NCBI GenBank assembly: GCA_025350965.1
Contig: JANXWV010000085.1
Span: 1 to 59,062 of the forward strand
Reading direction: 5' to 3'
Source of the DNA: Rhizobacter sp.
Lineage (GTDB): Bacteria > Pseudomonadota > Gammaproteobacteria > Burkholderiales > Burkholderiaceae_C
DNA: 59,062 nt
A program made the position numbers and the translations under genes. The notes under the pieces are model-generated. The model ran no database searches and had not been told where the DNA came from. It was given only the letters and a program-made list of their open reading frames with translations. Below are positions 42,575-50,523 of the stretch, piece after piece. Positions within the stretch are counted from its first letter, which is position 1, and each line of letters opens with the position of its first letter.

Positions 42575-43447
42575 ATGACCATCGACCGCGAGTCGCTCGC
42601 CGACGCCACCAACCCACTGGGCCTCGCCGGCATCGAGTTCATCGAGTTCAGCACCGCCAAGCCGCAGGCGCTCGGCCAGGTGCTTGAGATGATGGGCTTC
42701 CGCCCGGTGGCGCGGCACCGCTCGCGCGAAGTGCTGCTGTACCGCCAGGGCGAGATGAACATCATCATCAACGCCCACGCCGGCGGCCTGCCGCGCAGCG
42801 TGCAACCGAACGAGACCCCGGTGATCTCGGCCATCGCCCTGCGCGTGCGCGACGCCGCCAGTGCCTACCGCTACGCGCTCGACCGCGGCGCCTGGGCCGT
42901 GCCGGTGAACGTGGAGGTGATGGAGCTCAACATCCCGGCGATCCACGGCGTGGGCGCGAGCCGCATCTACTTCGTCGACCGATACAAGGACTTCTCGATC
43001 TACGACGTCGACTTCACGCTCATCCCCACCGTCGACCCGAAGCCGCCCGCGCTCGCCGGCCTGCACTGGTTCGGTGTGGTGCAGTACATCGGCAACGACC
43101 GCATGGAAGACTGGACCGAGTTCTACGGTGAGTTGTTCGGCATCAAGCCCGTGGCGGCCGACGAGCGCTTCGGCATCCTGCCCAAGGGCCGGGTGCTGAA
43201 AAGCCCGTGCAGCAGTTTCTACCTGCAGCTGATCGAGCCCGAGCCCGGCATCCTCGACGTGGAGGGCGACGAATCGCTGCAGCGCGTCGGCCTCGGCACA
43301 CCTGATGTGCTGGCCAGCGTGGAGGCGCTGCGCGAGCGCGGCGTGGGCTTCGTCGAGTCGCAGGGCGTGCACTCCGAGACGCGCGGCGCGCTGACGCAGA
43401 GCTACCTCGGCGGCGCGATGTTCGAGCTCGTCCAGCACGAGCGGTGA
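42575..43447 (+). CDS. VOC/HPPD-like protein, homologous to the C-terminal domain of fused dehydroshikimate dehydratases
   Basis: This 290-residue protein has two vicinal-oxygen-chelate modules, as in 4-hydroxyphenylpyruvate dioxygenase: GIEFIEFSTAKPQALGQVLE at the start and LHWFGVVQYIGNDRMEDW from 163. HPPD uses two His and one Glu to hold iron. Here His164 and Glu284 (MFELVQHE) are present, but the place of the second His reads SLQRVGLGTPD with Arg237. Pseudomonas QuiC1 fuses a TIM-barrel dehydroshikimate dehydratase to such a domain; here the domain is a separate gene, and it lies before the TIM-barrel gene. It may be structural or regulatory rather than an active dioxygenase. It overlaps the next gene by 4 bases. 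Confidence 0.78.
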   Translation: MTIDRESLADATNPLGLAGIEFIEFSTAKPQALGQVLEMMGFRPVARHRSREVLLYRQGEMNIIINAHAGGLPRSVQPNETPVISAIALRVRDAASAYRYALDRGAWAVPVNVEVMELNIPAIHGVGASRIYFVDRYKDFSIYDVDFTLIPTVDPKPPALAGLHWFGVVQYIGNDRMEDWTEFYGELFGIKPVAADERFGILPKGRVLKSPCSSFYLQLIEPEPGILDVEGDESLQRVGLGTPDVLASVEALRERGVGFVESQGVHSETRGALTQSYLGGAMFELVQHER

Positions 43448-44373
43448 GCACGGAAGCAGAGCGCATGAACGACGCCCATGTGAACATTGCCGATTTCGGC
43501 ATGGACACCATCACCCTCGCTGGCACGCTGCCGCAGAAGCTCGCCGCCATCAAGGGCGCCGGCTTCTCGCAGGTGATGCTGATGGCGCGCGACCTCGTGG
43601 GCCACGCCGAAGGCATCGACGACGCGGTGCGGGTCGTCAAGTCCAGCGGCCTGCGCGTCACCGGCTTCCAGGTGCTGCGCGATTTCGAGGGCCTGGCGGG
43701 CCACCTGCACGAGTACAAGATCGACGTGGCCAAGTCGATGCTGCAGATGTGCCACGCGGTCGGCGCCAAGGTGCTGCTGGTGTGCTCGTCGACCTCGACC
43801 CACGCGACCGACGACCCCGATGCGCTGGCACGCGACCTGCGCAAGCTGGCGATGCTGGCGCTGCCGCTGGGCATTCGCGTGGCGTACGAAGGGCTCTCGT
43901 GGGGCCGCCACGTCAACGAGTTCACTGCCGCGTGGGACGTGGTCTGCCGCGCCGATGCGCCGAACCTGGGCATCGGCATCGACTCGTTCCACGCGCTGGC
44001 CACCAACACGCTGCTCGAAGACCTGGACCTGCTCGACCCCGCCAAGATCTTCCTCGTGCAACTCGCCGATTTCATGTGGAACGAGGTCAAGTCGAACGAG
44101 GAGCGCATCGACACCGCGCGCCACTTCCGCGTGTTCCCCGGCGAGGGCGTGCACAGCGAGGCGCTGGCCGAACTCGTGATGCGGCTCGACCGCCTGGGCT
44201 ACCGCGGCGACTACAGCTTCGAGGTCTTCAACGACGACTACCAGCAGATGCCGCTGCCGGTGGTGGCAGCACGCGCGCGCCGCGCTGCGGTGTGGCTGGG
44301 TGAAGACGTGCTGCACCGCTCGGCGCCATTGCCGGGCCGCATGCGGTTGCGCCGCAACGAACTCGACGCATGA
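43444..44373 (+). CDS. TIM-barrel 3-dehydroshikimate dehydratase-like protein (AP-endonuclease-2 fold)
   Basis: This protein of about 309 residues has the xylose-isomerase-like fold. The metal-site residues of QuiC1-type dehydratases can be placed: Glu149 in VAYEGLSWG, Asp180 and His183 in IGIDSFHAL, Gln206 in LVQLADFMW and Glu260 in YSFEVFND. The expected reaction is 3-dehydroshikimate to protocatechuate. A GTG at 43444 overlaps the preceding stop (GTGA), suggesting coupling; an ATG 21 bases later is the alternative start. Position beside the AroE-like, VOC and AroQ genes supports a quinate/shikimate role. A different sugar-phosphate isomerase activity cannot be excluded. Confidence 0.8.
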   Translation: MSTEAERMNDAHVNIADFGMDTITLAGTLPQKLAAIKGAGFSQVMLMARDLVGHAEGIDDAVRVVKSSGLRVTGFQVLRDFEGLAGHLHEYKIDVAKSMLQMCHAVGAKVLLVCSSTSTHATDDPDALARDLRKLAMLALPLGIRVAYEGLSWGRHVNEFTAAWDVVCRADAPNLGIGIDSFHALATNTLLEDLDLLDPAKIFLVQLADFMWNEVKSNEERIDTARHFRVFPGEGVHSEALAELVMRLDRLGYRGDYSFEVFNDDYQQMPLPVVAARARRAAVWLGEDVLHRSAPLPGRMRLRRNELDA

Positions 44374-45185
44374 ACGAAGGCGTGCGCCTGCTCATCGTCG
44401 GCGTCGGGGTGATCGGCCGCGCGCATGCGCAGCGCGTGCAGGTGATGGCGGGCTGTACGCTGGCCGGCATCGCCGGTCCGTCGGCGGCCGGCGCGGCGTT
44501 TGCGGCCGAACTCGGCGTGCCGCACTGGAACGGAATCGACGCTGCACTCGAGGTCGGCAAGCTGGTGGCGGTGCAGGGCAGCGCGCTGTTCCACAAGCCG
44601 GCCGCGTACTTCAGCGAGGCACCGTGGCGCACGCAGCGCGGCGGTGGGCCGATCCTCACGGACATGGTCCACGAGGTCGACTACCTGCGCCTGCTGGCCG
44701 GCGACATCGTCGAGGTGCAGGCCTTCGCATCGAACGCGCGGCGCGGCTTCGAGGTTGAAGACACGGCGGCGATCAGCCTGCGGTTCGCCAGCGGCGCGCT
44801 CGGCAGCTTCGTGCTGTCCGACGTGGCCGCAAGCACGCGCACCTGGGAGCAGACATCGGGCGAGAACGAGGCCTGTGTGCGCGACACCACCGAGGCCTGC
44901 TACCTCGTCACCGGCGAGCGCGGTTCGCTCGCCGTGCCCACGTTGCGGCTGCAGACGGCGGTCGGCGACCCCTCGTGGTTCGAGCCGATGGCCGTGCGCA
45001 CGCTCGCCACCCCGCAGGCCGACCCGCTGCAACGCCAGCTCGCGCACTTCTGCGCGGTGGTGCGGCGCGAGGCCACCCCGCTGGTGAGCGCGCGCGACGC
45101 CACGCGCACGCTGCAAGCCAAGCTCGCCATCGCCGAAGCGGCCACGAGCGACCGTGCGGTACGCTGCGGCGCACCACCCCCGTGA
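44370..45185 (+). CDS. Gfo/Idh/MocA-type oxidoreductase with internal deletion
   Basis: The N-terminus shows a Rossmann strand ([17 protein letters not shown]). From residue 62 the sequence reads as the C-terminal half of the family ([35 protein letters not shown]). The stretch between, which in relatives carries the ATPN loop, the catalytic EKP Lys motif and about 80-90 residues in all, is missing. The protein is 271 residues, against a family size of roughly 330-390. The join is near residues 60-62 (about 44547-44556) and the frame is kept. It is probably catalytically dead, or an assembly collapse. It starts with ATGA overlap after the TIM-barrel gene, inside the catabolic operon. Confidence 0.7.
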   Translation: MNEGVRLLIVGVGVIGRAHAQRVQVMAGCTLAGIAGPSAAGAAFAAELGVPHWNGIDAALEVGKLVAVQGSALFHKPAAYFSEAPWRTQRGGGPILTDMVHEVDYLRLLAGDIVEVQAFASNARRGFEVEDTAAISLRFASGALGSFVLSDVAASTRTWEQTSGENEACVRDTTEACYLVTGERGSLAVPTLRLQTAVGDPSWFEPMAVRTLATPQADPLQRQLAHFCAVVRREATPLVSARDATRTLQAKLAIAEAATSDRAVRCGAPPP

Positions 45186-45205
45186 TTCTTCGAGAGCCCC
45201 ACGCC

Positions 45206-45649
45206 ATGCCCCAGATCCTGCTGCTCAACGGCCCCAACCTCAACCTGCTAGGCACGCGCGAGCCGCAGACGTATGGCCACACCACGCTCGCCGATGTGGA
45301 GGCTGCGGCGGCCGCGCAAGGCCGGGCGCGGGGTGTGGCTGTGGCTTGCTTCCAAAGCAACCACGAGGGCGCGCTGATCGACCGCATCCACGCGGCGCGG
45401 CTCGACGGCACGGCCCACATCGTCATCAACCCGGGCGGCCTCACGCACACCAGCGTCGCGCTGCGCGACGCGCTGGCCGGCGTGGCGATTCCGTTCTTCG
45501 AAGTGCACGTGTCGAACGTCCACAAGCGCGAATCGTTCCGCCACCACTCGTATCTGTCCGAGATCGCTTCGGGCGTCATCGTCGGCTTCGGCGTCGCCGG
45601 CTACACGATGGCGCTGGCCGCTGCGCTCGACCGGCTGGCGCCGGCCTGA
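45206..45649 (+). CDS. aroQ: Type II 3-dehydroquinate dehydratase
   Basis: This 147-residue protein has all the type II dehydroquinase motifs: [18 protein letters not shown] with Arg18 and Tyr23, [26 protein letters not shown] and the His/Ser block [17 protein letters not shown]. It interconverts 3-dehydroquinate and 3-dehydroshikimate. At the end of a quinate-type cluster it probably works in the catabolic direction, feeding the dehydratase; a biosynthetic role is possible if it is the only copy. The ATG at 45206 gives the standard N-terminus, 20 bases after the preceding stop. Confidence 0.94.
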   Translation: MPQILLLNGPNLNLLGTREPQTYGHTTLADVEAAAAAQGRARGVAVACFQSNHEGALIDRIHAARLDGTAHIVINPGGLTHTSVALRDALAGVAIPFFEVHVSNVHKRESFRHHSYLSEIASGVIVGFGVAGYTMALAAALDRLAPA

Positions 45650-45787
45650 CGGCACGCACTGGTCTCTGCAGGCGGGTTCGAAAACAACTGTAAAGCCGGG
45701 ACGACCCGGTCATCCGCCGACGCGTGGCACGGGTTAAGCGGAAAGACGCGGGCGCTTTGCCCGCGCGCATTGTTGTTGGAGCCCATC

Positions 45788-46135
45788 ATGTCCTTGACCC
45801 GATTCCGGCTTGTGCCGATTGCAGCGTGCGTGCTTGCGCTGTCTGCCTGTGTGGTGGCGCCGTACCCGCGCCAGGTGGCTTATGGCGGCGCATCGCCCGA
45901 CGGCGATGTGATCGTCGACATGGCACCGCCCGCGCCGTACGTGGAAGTGGTGCCCGTGCTGCCCTATGCCGGCGCGCTGTGGATCGGCGGGTATTGGGGC
46001 TGGCAAGGCAGCCGCCACGCCTGGGTGCCCGGCCGCTGGGAGCGCCCGCGTGCCGGCTACGCGTACCGCCCACACGCCTGGGTGCAGATCGGCGGCCGCT
46101 GGCACTTGCGCGGCGGCGGCTGGGTGCGGGGCTGA
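45788..46135 (+). CDS. YXWGXW-repeat lipoprotein
   Basis: This 115-residue protein has a lipoprotein signal (VLALSACVVAP) and a mature part with the aromatic repeat GYWGWQGSRHAWVPGRW and a related copy YRPHAWVQIGGRWHLRGGGW. These YXWGXW proteins are small envelope lipoproteins of unknown function. The ATG at 45788 has GGAG upstream and is preferred over an in-frame TTG at 45770. It stands alone after the catabolic cluster. Confidence 0.75.
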   Translation: MSLTRFRLVPIAACVLALSACVVAPYPRQVAYGGASPDGDVIVDMAPPAPYVEVVPVLPYAGALWIGGYWGWQGSRHAWVPGRWERPRAGYAYRPHAWVQIGGRWHLRGGGWVRG

Positions 46136-46156
46136 CGCAGACAAAGTTGCCCCGAC

Positions 46157-46200
46157 TCGGCGGGCGTTCACGCAGAGAGCCCTGCATCGGCGGGCGTTCA
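46157..46200. repeat. Pair of 14-bp direct repeats
   Basis: TCGGCGGGCGTTCA occurs at 46157-46170 and again at 46187-46200, exactly 30 bases apart, in the gap between the YXWGXW gene and the minus-strand terminator. It could be a duplication scar or a regulator site. Confidence 0.5.
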
Positions 46201-46202
46201 TG

Positions 46203-46227
46203 AAAAAAGCCCCGCGTTCGCGGGGCT
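46203..46227 (-). terminator. Rho-independent terminator of the lectin-like PEP-CTERM gene
   Basis: On the minus strand an 8-bp stem AGCCCCGC/GCGGGGCT with a GAAC loop is followed by six T (plus-strand A tract 46203-46208). It lies about 50 bases after the stop of the gene at 46278-46811. Confidence 0.85.
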
Positions 46228-46277
46228 GTGAGGAGTACCCCGCACAAGCAGGGTATGTAAGCGCGTGGCGCAGTTGT

Positions 46278-46811
46278 TCAGTTGGCCCCGGCCTTGCGGC
46301 GGCGCGCGACGAAGGCCATCGCGGCCAGGCCGGCAAGCATCAACGCATAGGTTTCGGGTTCCGGCACCGCCGTGACTTCGAGCACACCGTACTGCGGCGC
46401 GGCATAGCCAGAGCTGCTGGCCAGGTCGTTCCACTGGCCGTTGGTGTAGGTGTGGACGTAGTTCTCGCCGAAGTAGTCGTTCGGCTCGCCGGCGGCCCAG
46501 TTCCGGTAGGTGCTCATCGAGCCATCGACCCAACCGAAATTGTCGCCGGCGCCCAGCCGCTGCAGGCCGAGCCAGATCGTCTTGTCCGAGCCGAAGGTGC
46601 TGTTGATGAACGAATTCTCTGCGGCGTCGTCGACCACCACGAGGTGGCCGCCCTGGGTCACGGCGTACGCTTCGCTGTCGATCCAGTTCTCGGCAGTCAG
46701 CAAGGTGTAGTCGTGGCCGTTGTAGCTGATCGTCGGGCCGGTGGTGGTGACGGCCTGGGCAGCGGCGCCCACGAAGGTCAGTGCAGCGAAAGCGAGGGTG
46801 CGGAATTTCAT
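46278..46811 (-). CDS. C-type-lectin-domain PEP-CTERM protein
   Basis: This 177-residue exported protein has a signal peptide ending in AAAQA and a C-type-lectin-like domain (GHDYTLLTAENWIDSEAYAV, GGHLVVVDDAAENSFI, TIWLGLQRLG, YRNWAAGEPNDYFGENYVH with the EPN motif of sugar/Ca binding, GQWND). It ends in a PEP-CTERM sorting signal: VPEPETYALM, a hydrophobic helix and RRRK. Such proteins are processed by exosortase and are linked to exopolysaccharide in Gram-negative bacteria. The ATG is placed so the signal peptide is intact. The transcript ends at the hairpin at 46203-46227. No exosortase is in the window. Confidence 0.9.
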   Translation of the reverse strand: MKFRTLAFAALTFVGAAAQAVTTTGPTISYNGHDYTLLTAENWIDSEAYAVTQGGHLVVVDDAAENSFINSTFGSDKTIWLGLQRLGAGDNFGWVDGSMSTYRNWAAGEPNDYFGENYVHTYTNGQWNDLASSSGYAAPQYGVLEVTAVPEPETYALMLAGLAAMAFVARRRKAGAN

Positions 46812-47023
46812 CGGAATCCTTGAAATGTGGTTGATGTTCTTGACGTCTTGGGTGGTTGCCGCGGCGGCATGACCCAATGACTGCAGTGTTCCGCCCCGCT
46901 CCTTGGCGCGGCACCCCCGACCTCGGGGAGCCGCCGTACCGGCGCGTGACGCAGTGCGCATCAACGCCGACTGCGCTTGGCCGGTGGCCGCGGACGCAAG
47001 CCGCAATGACCGCTTGCGTGGCA

Positions 47024-47842
47024 TCACGCGTAGGCCGGCGCTAGGCCGCGGCGCCATCGGCTGCTCAGTGCATCGACCAGCACCACCAGCACGCACATCG
47101 CACCGAGCACGGTGGCGGCCTGGGCCTGCTGAAACAGCGACAGGTGGAAGTACAGCATCTGCCCCAGGCCGCCGGCGCCGACGAAGCCGAGCACCGCCGC
47201 CATGCGGATGTTCATCTCCCAGCGGTACAGCATGTAGGCGAGCCACTGCGGCATCACCAGTGGCAAGCTGCCGTAGACGAACGCTGCAATGGCGCCGCTG
47301 CCAGCGTCATGCAGTGCGCGTTCAGGCTCGCGCGGTGCGTTCTCCAGCGCCTCGGCGAACAGCCGCCCGAACACGCCGCTGGTGTGGAGCGCCAGTGCCA
47401 GCAGGCCGGCAAACGGCCCGAGGCCAGCGGCCAGCACCATCAACGCCGCCCACACCAGTTCGGGCACGCTGCGCAGCAGGTTGAGCACGAGCCGCGCGCC
47501 CTGGCGGGCAACGGTGCCCAGGCGCCCGGCAGCGGGCAATGCCAGGGCCGCACCGGCCACCACGGCGAGCAATGTGCCGAGGGCCGAGACGGCAAGCGTC
47601 TGCAGCGCGGCCCAGGCGGTCTTGGCGAGGAACGCGCCGGACACATCGGGCGGGAAGAACTCCGTGATGAACTTCAACATCAGCCGCAGCGAATCACCGG
47701 CCACGAGCGCGCGGAAGTCGATGCCGAGGTGGGCGAAGCTTGCGACGACCGCCACGATGATCAACGCCATCGCGGCCATGCACGTGAGGCACGGCCCGGC
47801 GGCCTGGGCGCGGTCGGTGGCGCTGACTTGCGCGTCAATCAT
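47024..47842 (-). CDS. phnE: PhnE-like ABC transporter permease, second copy
   Basis: This 272-residue membrane protein has about six spans and the phosphonate-type permease block LNLLRSVPELVWAALMVLAA, then LHTSGVFGRLFAEALENA and [18 protein letters not shown]. It overlaps the first permease gene by 4 bases (ATGA) and is the last gene of the leftward run senA-binding protein-ATPase-permease-permease. Two PhnE-type subunits probably form a heterodimeric channel. In this setting the cargo is probably a selenium oxyanion rather than phosphonate; see the binding protein. Confidence 0.85.
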   Translation of the reverse strand: MIDAQVSATDRAQAAGPCLTCMAAMALIIVAVVASFAHLGIDFRALVAGDSLRLMLKFITEFFPPDVSGAFLAKTAWAALQTLAVSALGTLLAVVAGAALALPAAGRLGTVARQGARLVLNLLRSVPELVWAALMVLAAGLGPFAGLLALALHTSGVFGRLFAEALENAPREPERALHDAGSGAIAAFVYGSLPLVMPQWLAYMLYRWEMNIRMAAVLGFVGAGGLGQMLYFHLSLFQQAQAATVLGAMCVLVVLVDALSSRWRRGLAPAYA

Positions 47843-48687
47843 GCAAGCAGCTTTCGCAAGCCCGCGCTCAGCGCGTCGGCCAGCAGCACCAGCGCCAGGA
47901 ACATCAGCAGGATGCTGCTGGCTTCGCCGCCGTTGAGCATCTTCATCGACTGGTCCATCAACTGGCCTAGACCACCGGCACCAACGAAGCCCATCACCAC
48001 CGACGCGCGCACCGCGCACTCCCAGCGGTACACGGTGTACGAAGCCAGCTCCTGCGCCGCGCCGGGCAGCAGGCCATAGCAGAGTGCTGCGATGCGGCCG
48101 CTGCCAGCCTCCAGCAGGGCACGGGCCGGCCGCGTGTCGCTCGACTCCAGGATCTCGGCATACACCTTGCCCAGCATGCCGCCGTAGGTGATGGCCAAGG
48201 CCAGCACACCGGCGGCGGGGCCGAGGCCGAGTGCGCGCACCAGCACCAGCGCCCACACCACTTCGGGGATGGCGCGCAGCAGCGTCAGCAACGCTCGCGC
48301 CGCAGCGCGCCCCGCAAGGCTGCGCCAGCGCCCGGGGCCCGGGCCGATGCGCGAGACCGACAGCGACTGTGTCATCACGAACGCCAGCGGCAGCGCCAGC
48401 CCGAAGGCGAGCGCGATGCCCGCCGTGGCCATCGCGAGCGTTTCCAGCGTGGCCTTCAGCAACAGGCCGATGAACTCGGCGTTCGTGGCCGGCGGCAGGA
48501 AGCCGGCCAGGAAGTTGCCCATGACCTTCAGGTTCGCGCCGTCGAACAGCAGCCAGGGCTTGAACTCGGCCAGCTGCGCCAGCGGCCACAGCACCACGAG
48601 CGCGAGCAGCAGCGCGCCGAGCCGCGCCTTGGCCTGCGGGTCATGCTGTGCTTCGTCGAGCAGCGCAGGCCGCAGGGCAGCGCTCAT
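47839..48687 (-). CDS. phnE: PhnE-like ABC transporter permease, first copy
   Basis: This 282-residue protein has an N-terminal span ([14 protein letters not shown]) and a PhnE core, with [34 protein letters not shown] and [20 protein letters not shown]. It overlaps both neighbours by 4 bases, so translation is coupled with the ATPase and the second permease. It is related to the second copy but clearly diverged, indicating an old duplication. Confidence 0.87.
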   Translation of the reverse strand: MSAALRPALLDEAQHDPQAKARLGALLLALVVLWPLAQLAEFKPWLLFDGANLKVMGNFLAGFLPPATNAEFIGLLLKATLETLAMATAGIALAFGLALPLAFVMTQSLSVSRIGPGPGRWRSLAGRAAARALLTLLRAIPEVVWALVLVRALGLGPAAGVLALAITYGGMLGKVYAEILESSDTRPARALLEAGSGRIAALCYGLLPGAAQELASYTVYRWECAVRASVVMGFVGAGGLGQLMDQSMKMLNGGEASSILLMFLALVLLADALSAGLRKLLA

Positions 48688-49529
48688 CGGCAGCCCGGGC
48701 GCACCAGCGGCACAACGGTGAGCCCTGAGCCGGGCGCCGATGTACCCGGCAGCGCCACGCCATCACGGCCCTGGGTCGGCAACACGCTGCCCTCGGTGGC
48801 GTACAGATCATGCAGCATGGCGCGGGTGACCTCGCTCGCCGGGGCGTCGAACACCACTGCACCGGCACGCATGCCGACGATGCGCGGGAACCACTTCAAC
48901 GCCAGGTCGACCGCATGCAGCGACGCCACCAGCGTGGCGCCGCTCGCTTCGCTCTGTGCCACGAGCGCGCGCACGGCCTCGTCGGCGAGCGTCGGGTCGA
49001 GGGCCGACACCGGTTCGTCGACCAGCAGCAGCGCCGGTGCCTGGTACAACACACGCGCGATGCCCACGCGCTGCAACTGGCCGCCCGAGAGCCGGTCGCA
49101 ACGGTCGAACAAGCGGTCGGCCAGGTCGAGGCGGGCCAGCACATCGCGCGCGCCTGGAATGTCGCTCGGGTACAGCAGCGAGCGCAGCGCGCGGCCGGTG
49201 CTCCACACGCCCAGCCGGCCCGCCAGCACGGCCGTGACGACGCGCAGCCGCGGTGGAATCGGCGGCGCCTGGTGAACCATGCCGATGCGTGCGCGGTGCT
49301 GCCGAAGCGCGCGCGACGACATCTGCCACGGGCTCGCGCCGAGCGTGCCGATGCGTCCCTCGGTCGGCTGCAGGCCGCAGGCCAGCAGGCGCAGCAGCGT
49401 GGTCTTGCCAGCGCCCGACGGGCCGATCACGGCCACACGCTCGCCGGCCGCAGCCACCAGCGTCACACCCTGCAGCGCGCGGTGGCCGTTCGGGTGAACC
49501 AGGCCGACTCGTTCGAGTTGGAACGTCAA
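48684..49529 (-). CDS. phnC: PhnC-like ABC transporter ATP-binding protein
   Basis: This 281-residue ABC ATPase has Walker [10 protein letters not shown], a Q-loop region with [16 protein letters not shown], signature [15 protein letters not shown] and Walker [16 protein letters not shown]-terminal extension of about 50 residues follows the usual domain. The fold is that of phosphonate/phosphite importers. It lies between the binding-protein gene and the permeases in one tight run starting at senA. Confidence 0.9.
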   Translation of the reverse strand: MTFQLERVGLVHPNGHRALQGVTLVAAAGERVAVIGPSGAGKTTLLRLLACGLQPTEGRIGTLGASPWQMSSRALRQHRARIGMVHQAPPIPPRLRVVTAVLAGRLGVWSTGRALRSLLYPSDIPGARDVLARLDLADRLFDRCDRLSGGQLQRVGIARVLYQAPALLLVDEPVSALDPTLADEAVRALVAQSEASGATLVASLHAVDLALKWFPRIVGMRAGAVVFDAPASEVTRAMLHDLYATEGSVLPTQGRDGVALPGTSAPGSGLTVVPLVRPGCR

Positions 49530-49554
49530 CGCGGCACCTTCAATTCGAGCCTGG

Positions 49555-50424
49555 TCACTTGATCAGCCCGGCCGCCTTGCCTGCGGCCTCGATGCCGTCG
49601 TAGTTTGCCGCCTTGGTCGGGATGAACTTCGAGGCCCTTTGCAGCGCCAGGATCTCCTTGTGCTCGGGGTTGGACGGGTCGAGCTTCAGGAATGCGTCGG
49701 TCAGCTTCTTCGTGAGGGCGGCGTCGAGGCCGGGGCGCACCGTCCAGTTGTAGTCGAAGTAGGGCGGCGTCGTGGCGAGCACCCGCACCTTGGCGGCGTT
49801 CGGGTTCGCGGTCTCGACGAGCTTGTCCATGACCGATGCGTTCAGCACACCGGCATCAGCGCGGCCCGAGGCCACGAACGCCACGGTCGCGTCGTGCGCG
49901 CCGGAGAAGGCGATGGTCTTGAAGTCGGTGTCCGCATTGATGCCGGCCTGCGTCAGGTAGTAGCGCGGCATCAGGTGGCCCGAGGTGCTGGACGGTGAGC
50001 CGAACGCGAAGGTCTTGCCCTTGAGGTCGGCGAGGGTCTTGGCCGTGCTGTCGGCGGGCACGATGAACTTGCTCGTGAACTTTTCATCTTCGGCACGCTG
50101 CACGATGGGCACGGCGCCGCCGCCAGTGCGCAGCTTCGCCTGCACGAAGGTGAAGCCGCCGAGCCAGGCGAGATCGATCTTGCTGGTGGCCAGGCCTTCG
50201 ACGACGGCGGCGTAGTCGGTGACGGGGGTGAACTGCACGTCCAGGCCGGTCTCTTTGCGCAGGTAGTCGCCGAGCGGCTTGAACTTGCGCTGCAACTCGG
50301 TCGGCGCTTCGTCGGGGATGGCCGAGACGCGCAGCACGGTCGTCTGGGCCAGCGCGCCCGTGGTGGCCATGCCGGCCATCGTCAGCGCGCATGCGGCGAG
50401 GGTGTGGTTGAGTCGCTTGTTCAT
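49555..50424 (-). CDS. Putative selenate/selenite ABC transporter substrate-binding protein (PhnD-like)
   Basis: This 289-residue periplasmic protein has a signal peptide (cleavage near GALAQ, about residue 27). The mature start is [19 protein letters not shown], followed by [18 protein letters not shown] and [14 protein letters not shown] recall this N-terminus from proteins annotated as putative selenate ABC transporter binding proteins, a PhnD relative found beside selD and the sen genes. The ATG at 50424 is chosen for its standard signal sequence; an upstream start at 50490 adds a Thr-rich leader. It lies 99 bases after senA on the same strand. Binding of selenium oxyanions is inferred from family and context. 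Confidence 0.82.
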   Translation of the reverse strand: MNKRLNHTLAACALTMAGMATTGALAQTTVLRVSAIPDEAPTELQRKFKPLGDYLRKETGLDVQFTPVTDYAAVVEGLATSKIDLAWLGGFTFVQAKLRTGGGAVPIVQRAEDEKFTSKFIVPADSTAKTLADLKGKTFAFGSPSSTSGHLMPRYYLTQAGINADTDFKTIAFSGAHDATVAFVASGRADAGVLNASVMDKLVETANPNAAKVRVLATTPPYFDYNWTVRPGLDAALTKKLTDAFLKLDPSNPEHKEILALQRASKFIPTKAANYDGIEAAGKAAGLIK

Positions 50425-50523
50425 GGTGGTCGTGGTGGTCTTGGGATGGCGAGGAGGCGATGCGGTGCTGACGCTTTGAGCAGGCGGCACCAGCGGTTGG
50501 TCGGTGATTGTCGCGTCAGCCGC

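Noticed and set aside
45750-45775. Rho-independent terminator after aroQ
   Set aside because: GCGGGC/GCCCGC forms a hairpin but is not followed by a T run, and it lies just before the YXWGXW gene start.
47024-50424. Phosphonate uptake and degradation operon
   Set aside because: The transporter is PhnCDE-like, but no C-P lyase, phosphonatase or phosphite dehydrogenase gene is nearby, and senA heads the run.
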